A stretch of DNA of 14,341 bases from assembly GCA_964354225.1 (NCBI GenBank), contig CAYGZC010000280.1, positions 1-14,341 on the forward strand. The letters are read 5' to 3'. Below are positions 13,289 to 14,341 of the stretch, in pieces. This DNA is from CAYGZC01 sp964354225 (lineage in GTDB: Bacteria; Bacteroidota; Ignavibacteria; UBA10030; SZUA-254). The notes below the pieces were generated by a model, which saw only the letters and a list, made by a program, of their open reading frames with translations, was not told the origin of the DNA and searched no databases. The stretch's first letter is position 1. The number at the start of each line of letters is the position of its first letter. The translations under genes were made by a program, and so were the position numbers.

Positions 13289-14341
13289 TCAAAATTTTGC
13301 TGCAACTACCACTGTCCCTTTAACCGTTTGCACATTCCCACCGAATCCATCCAGCGCTTCAAGAAAGACGATATAAATTCCGATTCTCGCTCGTTCATTA
13401 TTGTCGTTGTAACCATCCCAGATGATCTCTCCAAGCGAGCCGCTTGGTTCGCTATCTACAAGTGTACGGATGAGCCGACCTTTAGCATCATAGATTCGCA
13501 CACGTATTAGAGCTGTTGTTGAGGGAAGCCGATAGTCTAATATCGTTACATCCTCATGTCCATCACCGTCAGGTGAGAAGGGGTTTGGTGAGAAAATTAT
13601 TTTTGCATTGCTTGGTGTTGAAGTCGTGTATAAACTATTTTGTCTTCCCGGTGTTCCTCCAAGTGAATTTGCACTTGTGCTCCAATTTCTTCTATCGTTA
13701 GTTGAGAGGTTTGGATTTATTCTTTCGAGCGATCTTCCTGAAACATCCTCTATGTCCGGATTGTGCCACACAGGGAAATAATGCACACTGTCAATTGTTG
13801 TTCCTGTGAGATCAGTGAGAATGACATTGTCACCTTCGTTGTTCAAACTTACACTACCTTCTTTGATAATCACTTTGTATGATGAATCTTTGAGATATGA
13901 GAATCTCCCGAAGATCGATGAATCGAATGCAACAACTAAAAACTTCCCACTCCCAATGACAAATGATCCTGCATCGTGGGAACTAATGACATATTTTTTT
14001 GAAGTCGTACTCGTATCTTTGTAATCAGAAAGTTTCCAATCTCGTACGTCTATTTTATCGCTGCCCGGGTTGAACATCTCAACGTATTCAGCGTCTCCGC
14101 TTTTCGGCTCGTACATGATTTCGTTGATGACGAGAGCATTGGATGGAAAAGTAATCTTTATCGCACCGCATATTGTGTTATCTTTATTTCTCATATCTTG
14201 TGAATAATCAACAACAGCGATCAGAAGCTTTCTTCCAAAGGATGGATTGTTCCATTGGAAATTAATTTGGATTGAATCCTTGAAAAGGAGTGGAGTATTC
14301 GCCGTTTGTGTTTCTAACGATTCGTATGATTGCGGAATTGA
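13289..14341 (-). CDS. Secreted/cell-surface protein with lamin-tail domain and FlgD-like C-terminal sorting region (partial)
   Basis: The reading frame is open without a stop to the right edge of the window, so only the last ~350 codons are visible. The internal Met at 14194 is not a credible start. A lamin-tail (LTD) domain begins at about position 14135 with LVINEIMYEPKSGDAEYVEMFN and runs to about 13660 (RSLERINPN, GGTPGRQN). LTD domains occur in many extracellular proteins of this group, often with nucleases or adhesins. The final ~105 residues (IIFSPNPFSPDGDGHED, IYDAKGRLIRTL, WDGYNDNN, GIYIVFLEA) are a FlgD-like immunoglobulin fold of the kind found at the C-terminus of type IX secretion substrates in Ignavibacteriota/Bacteroidota. 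The catalytic or binding part, if any, lies outside the window. Confidence 0.8.
   Translation of the reverse strand, partial: SIPQSYESLETQTANTPLLFKDSIQINFQWNNPSFGRKLLIAVVDYSQDMRNKDNTICGAIKITFPSNALVINEIMYEPKSGDAEYVEMFNPGSDKIDVRDWKLSDYKDTSTTSKKYVISSHDAGSFVIGSGKFLVVAFDSSIFGRFSYLKDSSYKVIIKEGSVSLNNEGDNVILTDLTGTTIDSVHYFPVWHNPDIEDVSGRSLERINPNLSTNDRRNWSTSANSLGGTPGRQNSLYTTSTPSNAKIIFSPNPFSPDGDGHEDVTILDYRLPSTTALIRVRIYDAKGRLIRTLVDSEPSGSLGEIIWDGYNDNNERARIGIYIVFLEALDGFGGNVQTVKGTVVVAAKF

Overview
The window reads as a chromosomal segment of a free-living bacterium from the FCB superphylum, most likely the Ignavibacteriota/Chlorobiota side of Bacteroidota. This is an inference from several signs. The secreted protein at the right edge combines a lamin-tail domain with a FlgD-like/type IX-secretion-style C-terminus. 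The coding sequence is moderately AT-rich. Shine-Dalgarno sites are patchy: strong at some genes, absent at many. Short palindromic repeats are abundant between genes. No rRNA, tRNA, CRISPR array or transposase gene was seen.

Layout. (1) Positions 293-5713, plus strand: a very tight run of seven genes (gaps of 11, 4, 3, 1, -4 and 3 nt): grpE, dnaJ, a membrane-anchored ComEA-like helix-hairpin-helix protein, a PilM-like actin-fold protein, rsmD, coaD and a class I aspartate-type aminotransferase. A TTGGAT-N17-TATAAT promoter sits just before grpE. (2) Positions 5714-8174: a repeat-rich stretch on both sides of two minus-strand genes, a DUF4143-type AAA ATPase and a small multi-pass membrane protein that appears frameshifted. 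The same ordered pair of repeat motifs (a GCGTTTAGT-type palindrome, then a CTCCGACTTCT hairpin) occurs in direct orientation on both sides. (3) Positions 8175-11029, minus strand: an aminotransferase whose stop overlaps the start of ATP-type PEP carboxykinase (ATGA overlap). (4) Positions 11262-11597, plus strand: a small FmdB-type zinc-ribbon protein, ending in a 16-bp inverted repeat shared with the convergent gene. (5) Positions 11659-13104, minus strand: a tyrosine phenol-lyase/tryptophanase-family enzyme with a strong promoter and ribosome binding site. (6) Positions 13289 to the right edge, minus strand: the C-terminal part of a secreted protein, cut by the window.

How it fits together. 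The left operon mixes protein folding, DNA uptake/pilus-like parts, ribosome modification and CoA synthesis; this looks like co-expression rather than one pathway. The right half has an amino-acid-catabolism theme. An aspartate-type aminotransferase can yield oxaloacetate, which its coupled partner PckA converts to PEP. The lyase would yield pyruvate and ammonia from an aromatic amino acid.

Most of the window is recognisable housekeeping sequence. The best candidates for something undescribed are the repeat-bounded ATPase/membrane-protein module, the family of nested palindromes, and a lyase that lacks an otherwise conserved cofactor-contacting arginine.
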